A stretch of DNA of 64,000 bases from contig JAFLBO010000010.1 of assembly GCA_017303475.1 (NCBI GenBank), positions 124,001 to 188,000 on the forward strand, in the 5' to 3' direction. A program made the translations under genes and the position numbers. The notes beneath the pieces are model-generated. The model had not been told where the DNA came from, made no database searches, and worked only from the letters and a program-made list of their open reading frames with translations. This DNA is from Chitinophagales bacterium. GTDB lineage: Bacteria > Bacteroidota > Bacteroidia > Chitinophagales > Saprospiraceae. Positions 25,123-35,300 of this stretch are shown here, one piece after another; position 1 is the stretch's first letter; each line of letters begins with the position of its first letter.

Positions 25123-28100
25123 TTATTGATTAGAAAATGATTGGAGCAACAACATAGCTTCATTGTATGCCAGCTGTTGTTCCAGGTATTGACCCTGAAT
25201 ATCAAAACTTTGATTAACGAGCATGACCCATTCCAGGTAATTGATTTCACCTGCCTGATACTGACGGTTGGCAGTGGCTACCAGCAATGCTGCATTAGGC
25301 AACGCCTGCTTTTGAAAGTATTGCAGGCTTTCCCGGTATTTAGCGGCTTCGTCGCGGGCAGCTATTTGTTCAGCACTCATTTGTTGCTGTAACCAATCCA
25401 GCGATTTTTGCTGTTGTTGCACCTGCAACTCGGATGCTGCTATGCGCGCACGTTGCGCACGGGCAAACAATGGCACCGCAAGCCCGGCCCCCAGGTAGGT
25501 AAACCGTTTAGAACCATTGAAATACCGGTCTTCATCCCCAACGCGCTGATAACCAATAATACTCTGATTGCTTACACCAAGGGTGATTTCCGGTAAAAGT
25601 GCGGCCTTCTCTACCTCCACCTGATAACGGGCCGCATTTACCTGATGCATCTGATACTGCATTCGCGGATGGGTTGCCACTCCTGTTGTGTCCAACACAT
25701 CTGTCCAGGGAAGTTCTACCACCGAGGATTGTGGAATTCGGATTTCCTCAGCTCCCAACAGGCGGTTAAACTGTTCCAGCGCGGCTGCCTGATCCCTGCG
25801 CAATAATGTCAACTGATTGCCAATTTGCTCCCGCTGCAGTTGGGCTGTTGTTTTTTCCAGCATATTGGATTCGCCACGCTGAAAACGCGCCGCAGCCTTT
25901 TCTTCAAAAATCCGGTATACACTATCAGCCCGCTGCAAGAGCTTTTCTTTTTCTGTAAGCGAAATATACAGGTAAAAACGGCGACTCAACTCGAGTTTCA
26001 GCTCCTTTTCCGTCATCCCGGTTTGAGATTGTGCAGCCAGAAACTGTTCAGACAATAGCCGTTTTTGGGTTTTGTGCACCTTGGGAAAGGGGATATTTTG
26101 TGAAACACCCAGCTTGTTATCGAAAGCCCGGCTGTTGAATTGGCCAAGTTCTGTACTGATGTTGGTTTTATCCAGCTCGCGCCAGGTATCCTTCATACGG
26201 GCGTGGTATTGCTCATTGAGTCGGGCAGCCTCCAAACCCGGATTCCGGTTATTCAACCATTGGATGGATTCCTCCAGACTGATGGGTTTTTGTGCCTGCA
26301 CAGCCTGAGCCGCAAGCAGCAAGGCTATGACTGCCGCTACACCATGTTTATGCGGGTGTTTAGGGATATTTTTTTCGAAAAGCATGTATAAAACCGGCAA
26401 TACAAACAAGGTAAGCAGGGTGGCAGAAACAATGCCGCCAATCACCACGGTGGCCAGTGGTCGTTGTACCTCAGCGCCGGCGCCCATACTTACAGCCATG
26501 GGTATGAAGCCAAGAGAAGGGGCCAGAGCAGTCATCAGAATGGAGCGCAAACGAATTTTGGTTCCCATCAGAATTACTTTCCGTGTATCGTGCCATCCTT
26601 CTTTTTGCAACCGATTGAACTCCGAGATCAGCACGATACCATTTAACACTGCCACGCCAAAGAGCGCAATGAATCCAACGCCTGCAGAAATACTGAACGG
26701 CAAATCACGCAGCCACAATGCTACAATGCCGCCTATGGCCGAAAGTGGAATGGCGGAATAAATCAGCAACCCTTGCTTAACGGAGCCAAAAGCAAAATAC
26801 AACATCAGGAAAATGAGTACCAGCGCCACCGGAACGGCAATGCTAAGCCGGTCTTTGGCCGCTTGCAGGTTTTCAAATGCGCCTCCATAAGTGATGTAAT
26901 AGCCTGGCGGCAACTTGATTTGTTGCTCCACTTTGGTTTGCAATTCGTGTACAATGCTCTGCACATCGCGCCCGCGCACATTGAAGCCTACCACAATGCG
27001 TCGTTTGGCATCTTCCCGTTGAATTTGGTTGGGGCCCTCAATTTCCTGAACATCAGCCACCTGATTCAGCGGAATTTGAATACCTGTTGGGGTGGCTACC
27101 AGTAGATTATGTACATCTGCCAGGGTTTTACGCGCCTCTCCGGCCACCCGTACCACCAGATCAAATCGCTTTTCTCCCTCAAATACCTGACCGGCAGCCG
27201 CACCGGCAAAAGCAGCATTCAGTGTGCGGTTCAACTCCGAAATACTCAAGCCGTACTTGGCCATGGCTTCGCGTTTGTAATTGACCACAATCTGAGGCAT
27301 GCCGTTCACCTGTTCTACATACAATTCTGTGGCGCCTTCTACCCCATGGCTGATTTCGCCCAGTTTCTCGGCATATTTAGCCAGGGTGTCCAGGTCTTCC
27401 CCGAATATCTTACAAACAACATCCTGCCTGGCGCCGGTCATTAATTCATTGAAACGCATTTGCACCGGAAACTGAAAACCGGCCGTTACGCCTGGAATGG
27501 CCTGGATTTTTTCACTCATTTTCTCCGCCAGTTCATCAAAACTCTTGGCTGAGGTCCACTCTTTTTTGTCTTTCAGGATCACCATCATATCGCTGGCCTC
27601 AATGGGCATCGGGTCGGTAGGAATTTCTCCGGAACCAATTTTAGTCACCACTTTTTCTACCTCCGGGAAGTTGTGCAGCAAGGCGGCGGCTGTTTTTTGA
27701 GTGGCCTCAATGGTGGTATTGAGGTTACTGCCGGTAAGCACGCGGGTATCTACTGCAAAATCGCCTTCTTCCAATTCCGGAATAAACTCACCTCCCAGCG
27801 TACTCATGATCCACACGGAAATAGCCAGCAGTGCCACCGAACCTGCAATAATGGTTTTAGGCAGGTTGAGTACTTTTTCCAGCAAATGCTGATACCAACG
27901 TTCCAGACGTTCCATCATCCGGTCGCTGAGGTACTTTTTATGGGATATTTTTTTGCTGATAAACAACGAGCTCATCATGGGCACATAAGTCAGCGAAAGG
28001 ATAAAAGCGCCCAAAATGGCAAAGGATACCGTTTGTGCCATGGGTTTAAACATTTTACCCTCAATGCCTTCCAAAGAAAAAATGGGCAAATACACAATCA

Positions 28101-29478
28101 AAATGATGATTTGTCCAAACACCGCGGCATTCATTATCCGGGAAGAGGCATGGTGTACTTCCTCGTTCATTTGTTCCTGACTGAGTCGGTTTACCTCTTT
28201 GAAATGCTTGCTGTGGGTTAGCTGGTGCATTATAGCCTCCACCACGATAACCGCGCCATCTACAATCAATCCAAAATCAATAGCGCCCAGGCTCATCAAA
28301 TTGCCACCCACCCCAAACATATTCATCAGGATGATGGCAAACAACATGGAAAGTGGAATCACCGAGGCTACAATTAGCCCGGCACGAAAGTTGGCCAGGA
28401 AAAACACCAGCACCAGCACTACAATCAAAGCTCCTTCCATCAGGTTCACTTCCACGGTGCTAATGGCGTTGTTCACCATTTTGGTCCGGTCCAGAAAGGG
28501 ATCTATCATCACGCCTTCCGGCAAGGTTTTTTGGATGGCCTCTACCTTCTTTTTCACGTTTTTGATCACCGTCGAAGAGTTTTCACCCTTCAACATCATC
28601 ACCACGGCGCCGGCCACCTCGCCTTTATCATTGAAACATACCGCACCGTAGCGGGTGGCAGCGCCCTCCCCTACCCTGGCCAGATCACGTACCAGCACGG
28701 GCATGCCCTGACTGGTTGTTTTGACCACTATTTTTTCAATATCGGCCGGGCTACCCACCAATCCTTCGCTGCGGATGTAGAGCACCGTTGGACCTTTTTC
28801 AATGTATGCGCCGCCGGTATTTTGGTTATTGGCTTCCAGCGCGTCAAATACATCATTAATGGTTACCCCGAAAGATTTGAGTTTGTCGGGATACACGGAT
28901 ACCTCGTATTGTTTCAGCTCGCCGCCTAAGGTGGATACATCTGCCACGCCCGGAGTACCCAGCAATTGCCGACGTACCATCCAGTCCTGAATGGTGCGAA
29001 GCTCCCGGAGACTGTATTTTTGTTCATAACCGGGTTTAGCCCGAACTACATATTGGTAAATCTCTCCTAATCCGGTAGACACCGGCGCAAGCGATGGGGT
29101 TCCTATGCCCTGTGGAATCTGCCCCTGCACCTGTTGCAATCGTTCGCTAATCTGCTGTCGGGCCCAGTAAATATCTATTCCATCATGAAAAACGATGGTT
29201 ACCAGCGACAATCCGAAACGGCTGAAGCTCCGGATTTCTTTCAGGCCGGGAATATTACTGTTGGCTTGTTCAATGGGGAAGGTAATGAGTCGCTCCACAT
29301 CCGGGGCGCCCAGAGAGGGTGCGGTGGTAATCACCTGCACCTGATTATTAGTGATATCCGGAACCGCGTCTATGGGTAAACGCATGGTTTCCAGCACACC
29401 ATAACCAAGTAAGCTCAGGGTAAACAACCCGATAATGAGCTTGTTTTTTATGGAAAACTGAATGATTTGATCCAGCAT
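25123..29478 (-). CDS. Heavy-metal RND pump fused to a TolC-like outer membrane channel
   Basis: A 1451-residue fusion. Residues 1-1040 are a CusA/CzcA-type RND permease: signature start MLDQIIQFSIKNKL, GAPDVERLITFPIE, and the proton-relay segment DFGLIVDGAVIVVEA in TM4 with Asp401, Asp407 and Glu414, which correspond to the Asp, Asp and Glu of CzcA. Twelve TM helices end near 1035. After a short His-rich linker (KHPHKHG), residues about 1046-1062 form a perfect Sec signal (AAVIALLLAAQAVQAQ). A TolC/CzcC outer membrane factor of about 390 residues follows. The likely role is metal-ion export across both membranes. The retained signal suggests cleavage after export, giving separate pump and channel. 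CzcA-like (Co, Zn, Cd) is favoured over CusA (Cu, Ag) because of the DDE relay. Confidence 0.93.
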   Translation of the reverse strand: MLDQIIQFSIKNKLIIGLFTLSLLGYGVLETMRLPIDAVPDITNNQVQVITTAPSLGAPDVERLITFPIEQANSNIPGLKEIRSFSRFGLSLVTIVFHDGIDIYWARQQISERLQQVQGQIPQGIGTPSLAPVSTGLGEIYQYVVRAKPGYEQKYSLRELRTIQDWMVRRQLLGTPGVADVSTLGGELKQYEVSVYPDKLKSFGVTINDVFDALEANNQNTGGAYIEKGPTVLYIRSEGLVGSPADIEKIVVKTTSQGMPVLVRDLARVGEGAATRYGAVCFNDKGEVAGAVVMMLKGENSSTVIKNVKKKVEAIQKTLPEGVMIDPFLDRTKMVNNAISTVEVNLMEGALIVVLVLVFFLANFRAGLIVASVIPLSMLFAIILMNMFGVGGNLMSLGAIDFGLIVDGAVIVVEAIMHQLTHSKHFKEVNRLSQEQMNEEVHHASSRIMNAAVFGQIIILIVYLPIFSLEGIEGKMFKPMAQTVSFAILGAFILSLTYVPMMSSLFISKKISHKKYLSDRMMERLERWYQHLLEKVLNLPKTIIAGSVALLAISVWIMSTLGGEFIPELEEGDFAVDTRVLTGSNLNTTIEATQKTAAALLHNFPEVEKVVTKIGSGEIPTDPMPIEASDMMVILKDKKEWTSAKSFDELAEKMSEKIQAIPGVTAGFQFPVQMRFNELMTGARQDVVCKIFGEDLDTLAKYAEKLGEISHGVEGATELYVEQVNGMPQIVVNYKREAMAKYGLSISELNRTLNAAFAGAAAGQVFEGEKRFDLVVRVAGEARKTLADVHNLLVATPTGIQIPLNQVADVQEIEGPNQIQREDAKRRIVVGFNVRGRDVQSIVHELQTKVEQQIKLPPGYYITYGGAFENLQAAKDRLSIAVPVALVLIFLMLYFAFGSVKQGLLIYSAIPLSAIGGIVALWLRDLPFSISAGVGFIALFGVAVLNGIVLISEFNRLQKEGWHDTRKVILMGTKIRLRSILMTALAPSLGFIPMAVSMGAGAEVQRPLATVVIGGIVSATLLTLFVLPVLYMLFEKNIPKHPHKHGVAAVIALLLAAQAVQAQKPISLEESIQWLNNRNPGLEAARLNEQYHARMKDTWRELDKTNISTELGQFNSRAFDNKLGVSQNIPFPKVHKTQKRLLSEQFLAAQSQTGMTEKELKLELSRRFYLYISLTEKEKLLQRADSVYRIFEEKAAARFQRGESNMLEKTTAQLQREQIGNQLTLLRRDQAAALEQFNRLLGAEEIRIPQSSVVELPWTDVLDTTGVATHPRMQYQMHQVNAARYQVEVEKAALLPEITLGVSNQSIIGYQRVGDEDRYFNGSKRFTYLGAGLAVPLFARAQRARIAASELQVQQQQKSLDWLQQQMSAEQIAARDEAAKYRESLQYFQKQALPNAALLVATANRQYQAGEINYLEWVMLVNQSFDIQGQYLEQQLAYNEAMLLLQSFSNQ

Positions 29479-29647
29479 AATGTTGATATGATTTGCCCGT
29501 AAGCCTGGGTCAATTTACTGACCGGCAAACAGGTAGTCTGATACTTGCGAAAAGAAAAAAGGATGTCATCCGAGTCAAAACAAGAGCCACTCGCCGCATC
29601 AAAGGATACGGAAAACGGATGTCATCAGGAAGAGCAAGGAGGAATGA

Positions 29648-30031
29648 TCAACAGGCCTTGGGAGGCTGCCAGATATCTGCAAGGTGGGATGAAGGCAGTT
29701 TACTCTGGTCGTAAATGGGGAGTGTTGAAGTCTCTTTGGAAACAGGCAGCGTCAAATAAAAATGAACAGGCTGCGGAATGAGGCAAGTTGGCGCTGAGCT
29801 CGAACAATCCAATGCTTTGAAAGGCAGTTGCATATCCTGGGCGTAATCAGCATCTTTCACATTCCCACTGAAGTAGTGGATAATGACAAATTCCATTAAA
29901 TCCATGTCCGGATTTTCCGACTTATGCTGCGCAAAATGCTGCACAAAAACACCAAACTTAACCAACTCGTGCATTTCGGTGTTGGCCAGCAGGTATAATG
30001 CCAGAAAAAAGGACGCAGCAGCTTTTCTCAT
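29648..30031 (-). CDS. Small exported protein of the metal-efflux operon
   Basis: A 127-residue protein of unknown function. Residues about 1-16 form a signal or TM helix (MRKAAASFFLALYLLANT). Next is a conserved-looking HELVKFGVFVQHFAQH stretch with several His and Glu, and later a FVIIHYF segment and two Cys (DCSSSAPTCL). Such small proteins are commonly encoded ahead of Bacteroidota RND metal pumps. A sensor or metal-buffering role is inference. Its predicted -7 element ends five bases before the ATG, so its transcript would start at or close to the ATG. About 170 bases separate it from the pump gene on the same strand. Confidence 0.7.
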   Translation of the reverse strand: MRKAAASFFLALYLLANTEMHELVKFGVFVQHFAQHKSENPDMDLMEFVIIHYFSGNVKDADYAQDMQLPFKALDCSSSAPTCLIPQPVHFYLTLPVSKETSTLPIYDQSKLPSSHLADIWQPPKAC

Positions 30032-30035
30032 GCCA

Positions 30036-30065
30036 CAAAGGTACTGTACTATCTAAATTGTGCAA
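30036..30065 (-). promoter_or_regulatory. Predicted promoter of the metal-efflux operon
   Basis: Read on the minus strand, TTG at 30063-30065 is followed 19 bases later by TACCTTTG (30036-30043), matching both Bacteroidota promoter elements. The expected start of transcription coincides with the ATG at 30031, so the mRNA may be leaderless. Confidence 0.6.
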
Positions 30066-30079
30066 GCTTTAAAAAGCTT
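30064..30079. promoter_or_regulatory. Palindrome overlapping the efflux promoter -33 element
   Basis: AAGCTTTAAAAAGCTT has 7-base arms AAGCTTT/AAAGCTT around AA. It overlaps the -33 TTG of the efflux operon by two bases, so it may be a repressor site. It also lies just after the VIT1-like gene stop and could be a weak terminator. Confidence 0.4.
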
Positions 30080-30091
30080 AACGATATGTTT

Positions 30092-31216
30092 TTACCCGGC
30101 AATGGACACTCCGATCCATTTACCGATGCCAAAAGTAATGGCCGCTGCCAGCAAACCAAATACCACCTGCCGGAATCCTGAGAACCACACGCTTCGGCCG
30201 GTAAACAAGGTAATGGATGCGCCGATTAAGAAAAGTCCTATCGTGCTAAATCCGATACTCATCAGAATAGCGGCATTTCCTCCACTCCAGAAAAACGGCG
30301 CCAGGGGAATGATGGCTCCTATGGCAAACAGGATGAAGGAGGTAATAGCGGCTTCCCAGGCCGAACTTTTGAGTTCTTCGGGGTTTATGCCCAACTCTTC
30401 TTTGATCAACAACTCGTGCGCTTTATCCTGGTCAGACATGATCTCGGCGGCCATGGCATGCGCCTGATCTTCCGGAATACCTTTGGCCATGTATATCAGC
30501 GCAATTTCCTGGCGTTCGCCTTCCGGATTACTCTCAATCTCATCCATCTCCAGCGCCATTTGTTTTTCGTACAACTCCTGCGAGCTTTTTACAGATATCC
30601 ACTCGCCCAATGCCATAGACAAAGCTCCGGCCAGCAATCCCGCCGAACCAGCCAGCAATACCTCACTTTGTCCGCTGGTAGCGCCGGCTACGCCCATTAC
30701 CAGGCTCATATTGGATACCAAACCGTCGTTGGCGCCCAACACGGCTGCACGCAAAGCATTGCCGCCCACGGTTTTATGTCGTCCTTCAATTCTGGAAAGT
30801 TGTTCGCCTGAAACGCGGTGCTGATTACTGATGAGTGCCTGCAGGATTTTTACGTGATTACCTTCATCGCCCTGAACGGCTACCCGATGGTTGGATTTTT
30901 GTTTTACCAGTGCCTGAGCCAGGCTCTTTTCGGTATCCATCATTACCCCGATTACATAATCGTACCCAAACCACCTGCCAATGCGATCGAGGGTATGCGC
31001 GCGCCAGGAAGGTTGTGGCTTTTGTACCTGTTTGCCTTCTGCGTGCAGGCGCTCAATCATTTTGTCGGCATGACCGCCTTCAATATCCGACAACTGGAGA
31101 AAAACCTGAGCGATTCCTGCATCAGATTCCGCTTCCGCGATTTTTCGGTATAAAAACTGAGCGTCCACTTCAATTTGAACGCTGTCTGAAAGTTGGCGGG
31201 CAGAAGATTTGGCCAT
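30092..31216 (-). CDS. Ferritin-like domain plus VIT1/CCC1 iron/manganese transporter
   Basis: A 374-residue membrane protein from ATG 31216 (MAKSSARQLSDS). The N-terminal about 145 residues are a ferritin-like helical bundle with carboxylate/His metal ligands (EVDAQFLYRKIAEAESDAG, DIEGGHADKMIE, QGDEGNHVK). The rest is a VIT1/CCC1 domain: GRHKTVGGNALRAAVLGANDGLVSNMSLVMGVAGA, the LGEWISVKSSQELYE element, then three further TM helices. Proteins of this architecture (MbfA/erythrin-VIT1 type) export iron or manganese. It sits just upstream of the metal-efflux operon on the same strand and probably adds to metal homeostasis. A TATTTTTG promoter element lies 34 bases upstream of the start. Confidence 0.9.
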   Translation of the reverse strand: MAKSSARQLSDSVQIEVDAQFLYRKIAEAESDAGIAQVFLQLSDIEGGHADKMIERLHAEGKQVQKPQPSWRAHTLDRIGRWFGYDYVIGVMMDTEKSLAQALVKQKSNHRVAVQGDEGNHVKILQALISNQHRVSGEQLSRIEGRHKTVGGNALRAAVLGANDGLVSNMSLVMGVAGATSGQSEVLLAGSAGLLAGALSMALGEWISVKSSQELYEKQMALEMDEIESNPEGERQEIALIYMAKGIPEDQAHAMAAEIMSDQDKAHELLIKEELGINPEELKSSAWEAAITSFILFAIGAIIPLAPFFWSGGNAAILMSIGFSTIGLFLIGASITLFTGRSVWFSGFRQVVFGLLAAAITFGIGKWIGVSIAG

Positions 31217-31249
31217 AAATAAGGTATATAAACTTGGATGGAACAAGAG

Positions 31250-31257
31250 CAAAAATA
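31250..31257 (-). promoter_or_regulatory. Predicted -7 promoter element for the VIT1-like gene
   Basis: The minus strand reads TATTTTTG, a full TAnnTTTG match, giving a leader of roughly 27 bases. It is the same run of T that serves as the tail of the upstream gene's terminator. Confidence 0.5.
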
Positions 31258-31260
31258 AGG

Positions 31261-31296
31261 AAACCTCCCCGGCTCAGGACTTTGCCGAAGAGGTTT
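31261..31296 (-). terminator. Rho-independent terminator of the 110-residue protein gene
   Basis: The minus strand forms a 13-base-pair stem (AAACCTCTTCGGC with GCCGGGGAGGTTT, including G-T pairs) followed by CCTTATTTTT. It lies 40 bases past the stop codon at 31336. Confidence 0.75.
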
Positions 31297-31335
31297 CTGT
31301 AAATTTATACTCAGTACAATCAGTGATCAGGATTA

Positions 31336-31668
31336 TCAGTACCGTCGCTTCAGCAAATACCGCCTGCCCCGGTCCAGCACACTTACCTGATCAACCTGCC
31401 AGCCTTCTTCGTAAAAGAAGTTCAAGCCGTCTACCAGGCTCCTGAAATCAAAACGTTTGCCGTACGGATCCGTAACATAGTCTTCTTTTGGGTTGGATTG
31501 ACCGTAATCTACCTGAAAGGCGCAACGGCCGTCTTCACGGTACAAGGGATCGATTTCAAGGTACTGACCCGTGTTGGAAGGTTCGAGTTTTACGCCTTCC
31601 ACATAGAGTTGTGCTTTGGCCAGCAGTGCGCAGCCGGCAAAAGCAATGGTGCATAATACTTTTTTCAT
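31336..31668 (-). CDS. Small secreted hypothetical protein
   Basis: A 110-residue protein from the ATG at 31668 (MKKVLCTIAFAGCALLAKAQ, a clear Sec signal). An earlier start at 31689 would put seven hydrophilic residues before the signal. The mature 90 residues are hydrophilic and mixed alpha/beta (LYVEGVKLEPSNTGQYLEID, SLVDGLNFFYEEGWQVDQV), with one Cys. I do not recognise the family. It has its own terminator, so it is probably monocistronic. The role is unknown. Confidence 0.72.
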   Translation of the reverse strand: MKKVLCTIAFAGCALLAKAQLYVEGVKLEPSNTGQYLEIDPLYREDGRCAFQVDYGQSNPKEDYVTDPYGKRFDFRSLVDGLNFFYEEGWQVDQVSVLDRGRRYLLKRRY

Positions 31669-32300
31669 GGTGGTGCTATTTTGGGACAAAGTAAAGGGGC
31701 AAAATGCTGGTTAAAACGGTGTTTAACCTCGGTTTAACCCGGATTGTTAATATCCAATAATCAAACTTCGAAGAACAAAAAAGCCGTAACTTTTAACGAA
31801 AAAATTCAATTTGACGAATTTTTATCATTCCAAGGTTGGAAACATCCCCGTAACATAATACTTTTGAAAAGTTTTAATCCGCATCCATTTTTCAAAAACA
31901 CTTTTCACATGGTTGTTTACCCTAAAACTGATTTGGGCATTTACTTTAGCCTGCCTGGTATTTTCATGATGGTTATTTTTTATTGACTCCGGACTTGGTG
32001 ATATTCCGCCAAGGGTGATGTATGTTTTACTTGAGATTGTATTTGAAAGACTTGATTGAAGGGTGAGTTGTAGTTAGGAAATCTTTCAAAGGTGTTAGGA
32101 AGGGATTTTTATCAAAAGGTATGAACTAAAAGCAACTTACCCACAACGGACGACTAGGTCACTTCCCAAACTTTTTACTTAATCGTTCATTACCAATAAT
32201 CTGTAGATGGCGGAAAAAGTAGAAGAACAGATAATACATGGAATAAAAATACAAGCCAAGAGCCGGGAAGGCGTAAGACCGGCACCAAACCGATTTATTT
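31669..32300. other. Gene-poor AT-rich spacer
   Basis: This 630-base stretch has no convincing gene. One 80-codon open frame (31744-31986, plus strand) has no family look or clear promoter. Near the left end, GGTTAAA (31709-31715) and TTTAACC (31722-31728), plus a further GGTTTAACC, make small repeats that recall the half-sites of the TetR operator, but in everted order. The rest holds nothing I can name. Confidence 0.6.
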
Positions 32301-35300
32301 ATGAATAACCTAAGTTTGAAGCTCATGCTTTGGGCATTAGCATTGGCTGTTTCACAAACATCCGCGCAGGGGTACATAGTTTGTCCTTTGCCTGATGCCC
32401 CTGCCATCGGGGGCTCCAGTTCACAGTTTGATCCATCTTGGAACACCAATCTGGAAAACGGACAAAAAACAATCCCCATCGTATTTCACCTAATTGGAAC
32501 TTCGTCGTCGCTTCTGGATGTTCACGTCCAAACCGCACTCGACCAACTGAACACAGACTTCAATTCGTCCAATCTTGATTGGGATATTGAGTTCAAATTG
32601 GCAGGCATTGGACCCAGAGGAGAATGTACAACTGGTATCACAAGGTATCCCGGCATAATGAGCCAAAACCCTTCGGTTGTCAAAGCGGCCACCCGTTGGG
32701 ACAACACCAAATATTTGAACGTTTGGGTTCTTCCCTTGATTGAGGGGGATCCGCTCAAATGGGGCGTGGTATCGGCACAGCCTTCCAAGTTTCAAGTGGT
32801 TGGTGGCGTTATCCAAAGAACAGACGTTATAGCAGGAACCAATGCAACGTTTGACGACACAGATGGGGTGGTAATCAAGGAGGAACTCATCTACCCAAAT
32901 CCTGCTCAAATACACACGCTTGCACACGAAGTTGGGCATTGGCTCAATTTATTGCACACGTTTGCGCCTTGTGACAGTGGAACGGGCTCTTCTGTGTGGC
33001 ATTGCTGCCATCCTGAGTCTGAAGGTGCTACCAATGGAGATTTCATTCCCGACACACCTCCACAACACAACGATTTTGGGCAAAGCAATTGTGCTTTGAT
33101 TGACCATTACTGCTTTAACGATGGTGTGCCGGAAGACTTGAGCAGTTACATGGGCTATGCATTCTCATGCCAAAACAAGTTTACCCAGGGGCAGCGGGAG
33201 TGGATGTTCCATTGCCTTGAAAACTTCAGGCCCTTTATTTGGTCCGATGAGAACTTGCGATGTACCGGGGTGGGGGCGCAATCAAATTTGGAGATCACTC
33301 AACCAACAAACTGGGACTTCACAACTGTCCCGAGCGGATATGTGACCATAAAGAGCGAGCTGCGGATAAAAAATGGGGGTATATTGAACATTGCTCCGGG
33401 CATCACCGTGCAGTTTTGCGATGCGGCCAAGGCAATCGTAGAGCCTGGGGGTAACGTGCAGTTGTTCGGCACACTGACCAGTGCCTGTCATGGACGGATG
33501 TGGCAGGGCGTTGAGGTACAGGGAACACCAACCTCAAATCAATTTGGTGGTTTGCAAGGGCGATTCAAGGCTCATCCCAATTCGATTGTGTCGAATGCGG
33601 TCACGGGGATTAAAGCCGGTGGTGCTGGTTTTGGGCATGGAGGCGGCATTGTCCAATGCACGCTTGCAACTTTGAGGAACAACCAGCGGGCTGTTCAGTT
33701 CAATCCCTACGAGAATCACCTTCCAATCCCAAGCATGCCAGTGGCCTCCAACGCCAGTTATTTTATCCAGTGCGAGTTTATAACTAGCACAGACTATCCG
33801 GGATATGACCCGGGATTGTACTCCTCTAATGAACAGGTGCCGTTTTCTGCTTTTGCCGACCTAGTGGGCATACGGGGAATCCGATTCTTGGGCTGCAACT
33901 TTGTCAACGAAATTAGCAGCTTACCGCTCTCCATACAGTATGGTATTGGGATACTTGCCAAGGAAAGCAGTTTCAATGTAGGCGATTATTGCACAGGCAT
34001 CTCTCTGCCTTGCCCAAGTGCCAATCAAGATCATTGTCTGTTCAAGAACCTGTACAAAGGAATTTGGGCGACAAAAACTGACATTGACCCGGGGCTTCCG
34101 CATCGCTATTCGGTAACCAACGCCAAATTCGATGAGTGCTGGACGGGAATCCAAAGCAGTCAGGGAAGCAGGTGCTACATCGTCGGCAATACATTTGAAC
34201 TTGGGGACATCCACACCGATGCCCAATTTTCCGCAGGAAATCTAACAGGGTTGTTCATGGATTTCACGCATACTAATATTACTGTGCAGGAAAACTTGTT
34301 CAAATTAGATGACAACGCGCCCGCAGACATACATGATTTCCGTATCGTGCTCGGCACAGACATCTTTTTCATCGGTCAGGCCAACAATGTCATTCGCAGA
34401 AACACCTATAAAAACCTGGGCACTGGCAATCAGGCTTATGGAGAAGGCGCAGAGCCATTACAGACAACGGGCCTGCACTATCTTTGCAATGACAATGAAA
34501 ACAATGTTTCTTACGATTTCAATGCCTTGAATACTTTTTTGCCACAAGCCCCTCCTCCGGGGTTGAGGTTGGTGCAGGGGTTACCTGATCCAACCTTTGG
34601 CACTCCAATTTCCGCAGGAAACACATTTTCGCACATTAACGGATTTGAGAGCGACTTTAGTTACAATGCAGCAGCAGGAATCCGCTACTTCTTTCCCAAT
34701 GGCGTTATCCCGGAAACGCCGCTTACTTTTACCCTGCCGCCCAAAATTGTGCTACAAAACAACACACCTGCCAATAACTGCGAGTCTATCCTTTGCGATC
34801 GCCCACCCTGTAAGTCGGAAGAGCAATTGGCGGCAGAAAAACAGGCTATAGCCCCTGCCAAAGCTCAATACAACAGCCTGCGCTCGCTTTACCTGTCCAA
34901 TCCGACAGGGCCTGACGCACAGGCTCAAATGTTATCTATGACCGCCTTGCAGGAGGTTGTACAGGGCAACACCTTCGATATTCTCACCGACATCGTGGCA
35001 AACGAAAACGGCGGTCTGTCGGACTACCGTTATTGGCTGGGCAACATGGATGCCTACGAAACCGATCTCGAACTGGTGCGCAGTTACACAGGGACAGCAG
35101 AATTGTCGGCCGCTGTGGCAAAACTCAATCAGATACAGTCAAAATATCAGTTGAGCGGCGACCTTTTAGCGGAGTTCAATCAATATCAGGCACTATTAAA
35201 CATAGTGAGACAGCATTATCAGGCCGGGGGAGACAAATATAATTTTTCAAATGCGACGCTTAGTACGTTCCAGGGGTACGCTGAAAACAGCCCTCATGCA

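Noticed and set aside
31709..31739. GGTTAAA/TTTAACC repeats as a third TetR operator
   Set aside because: The half-sites are in everted order with a 6-base centre, unlike the two identical operators.
31744..31986. An 80-codon open frame on the plus strand
   Set aside because: AT-rich, no family resemblance, no clear promoter, and it stands alone in a gene-poor stretch.
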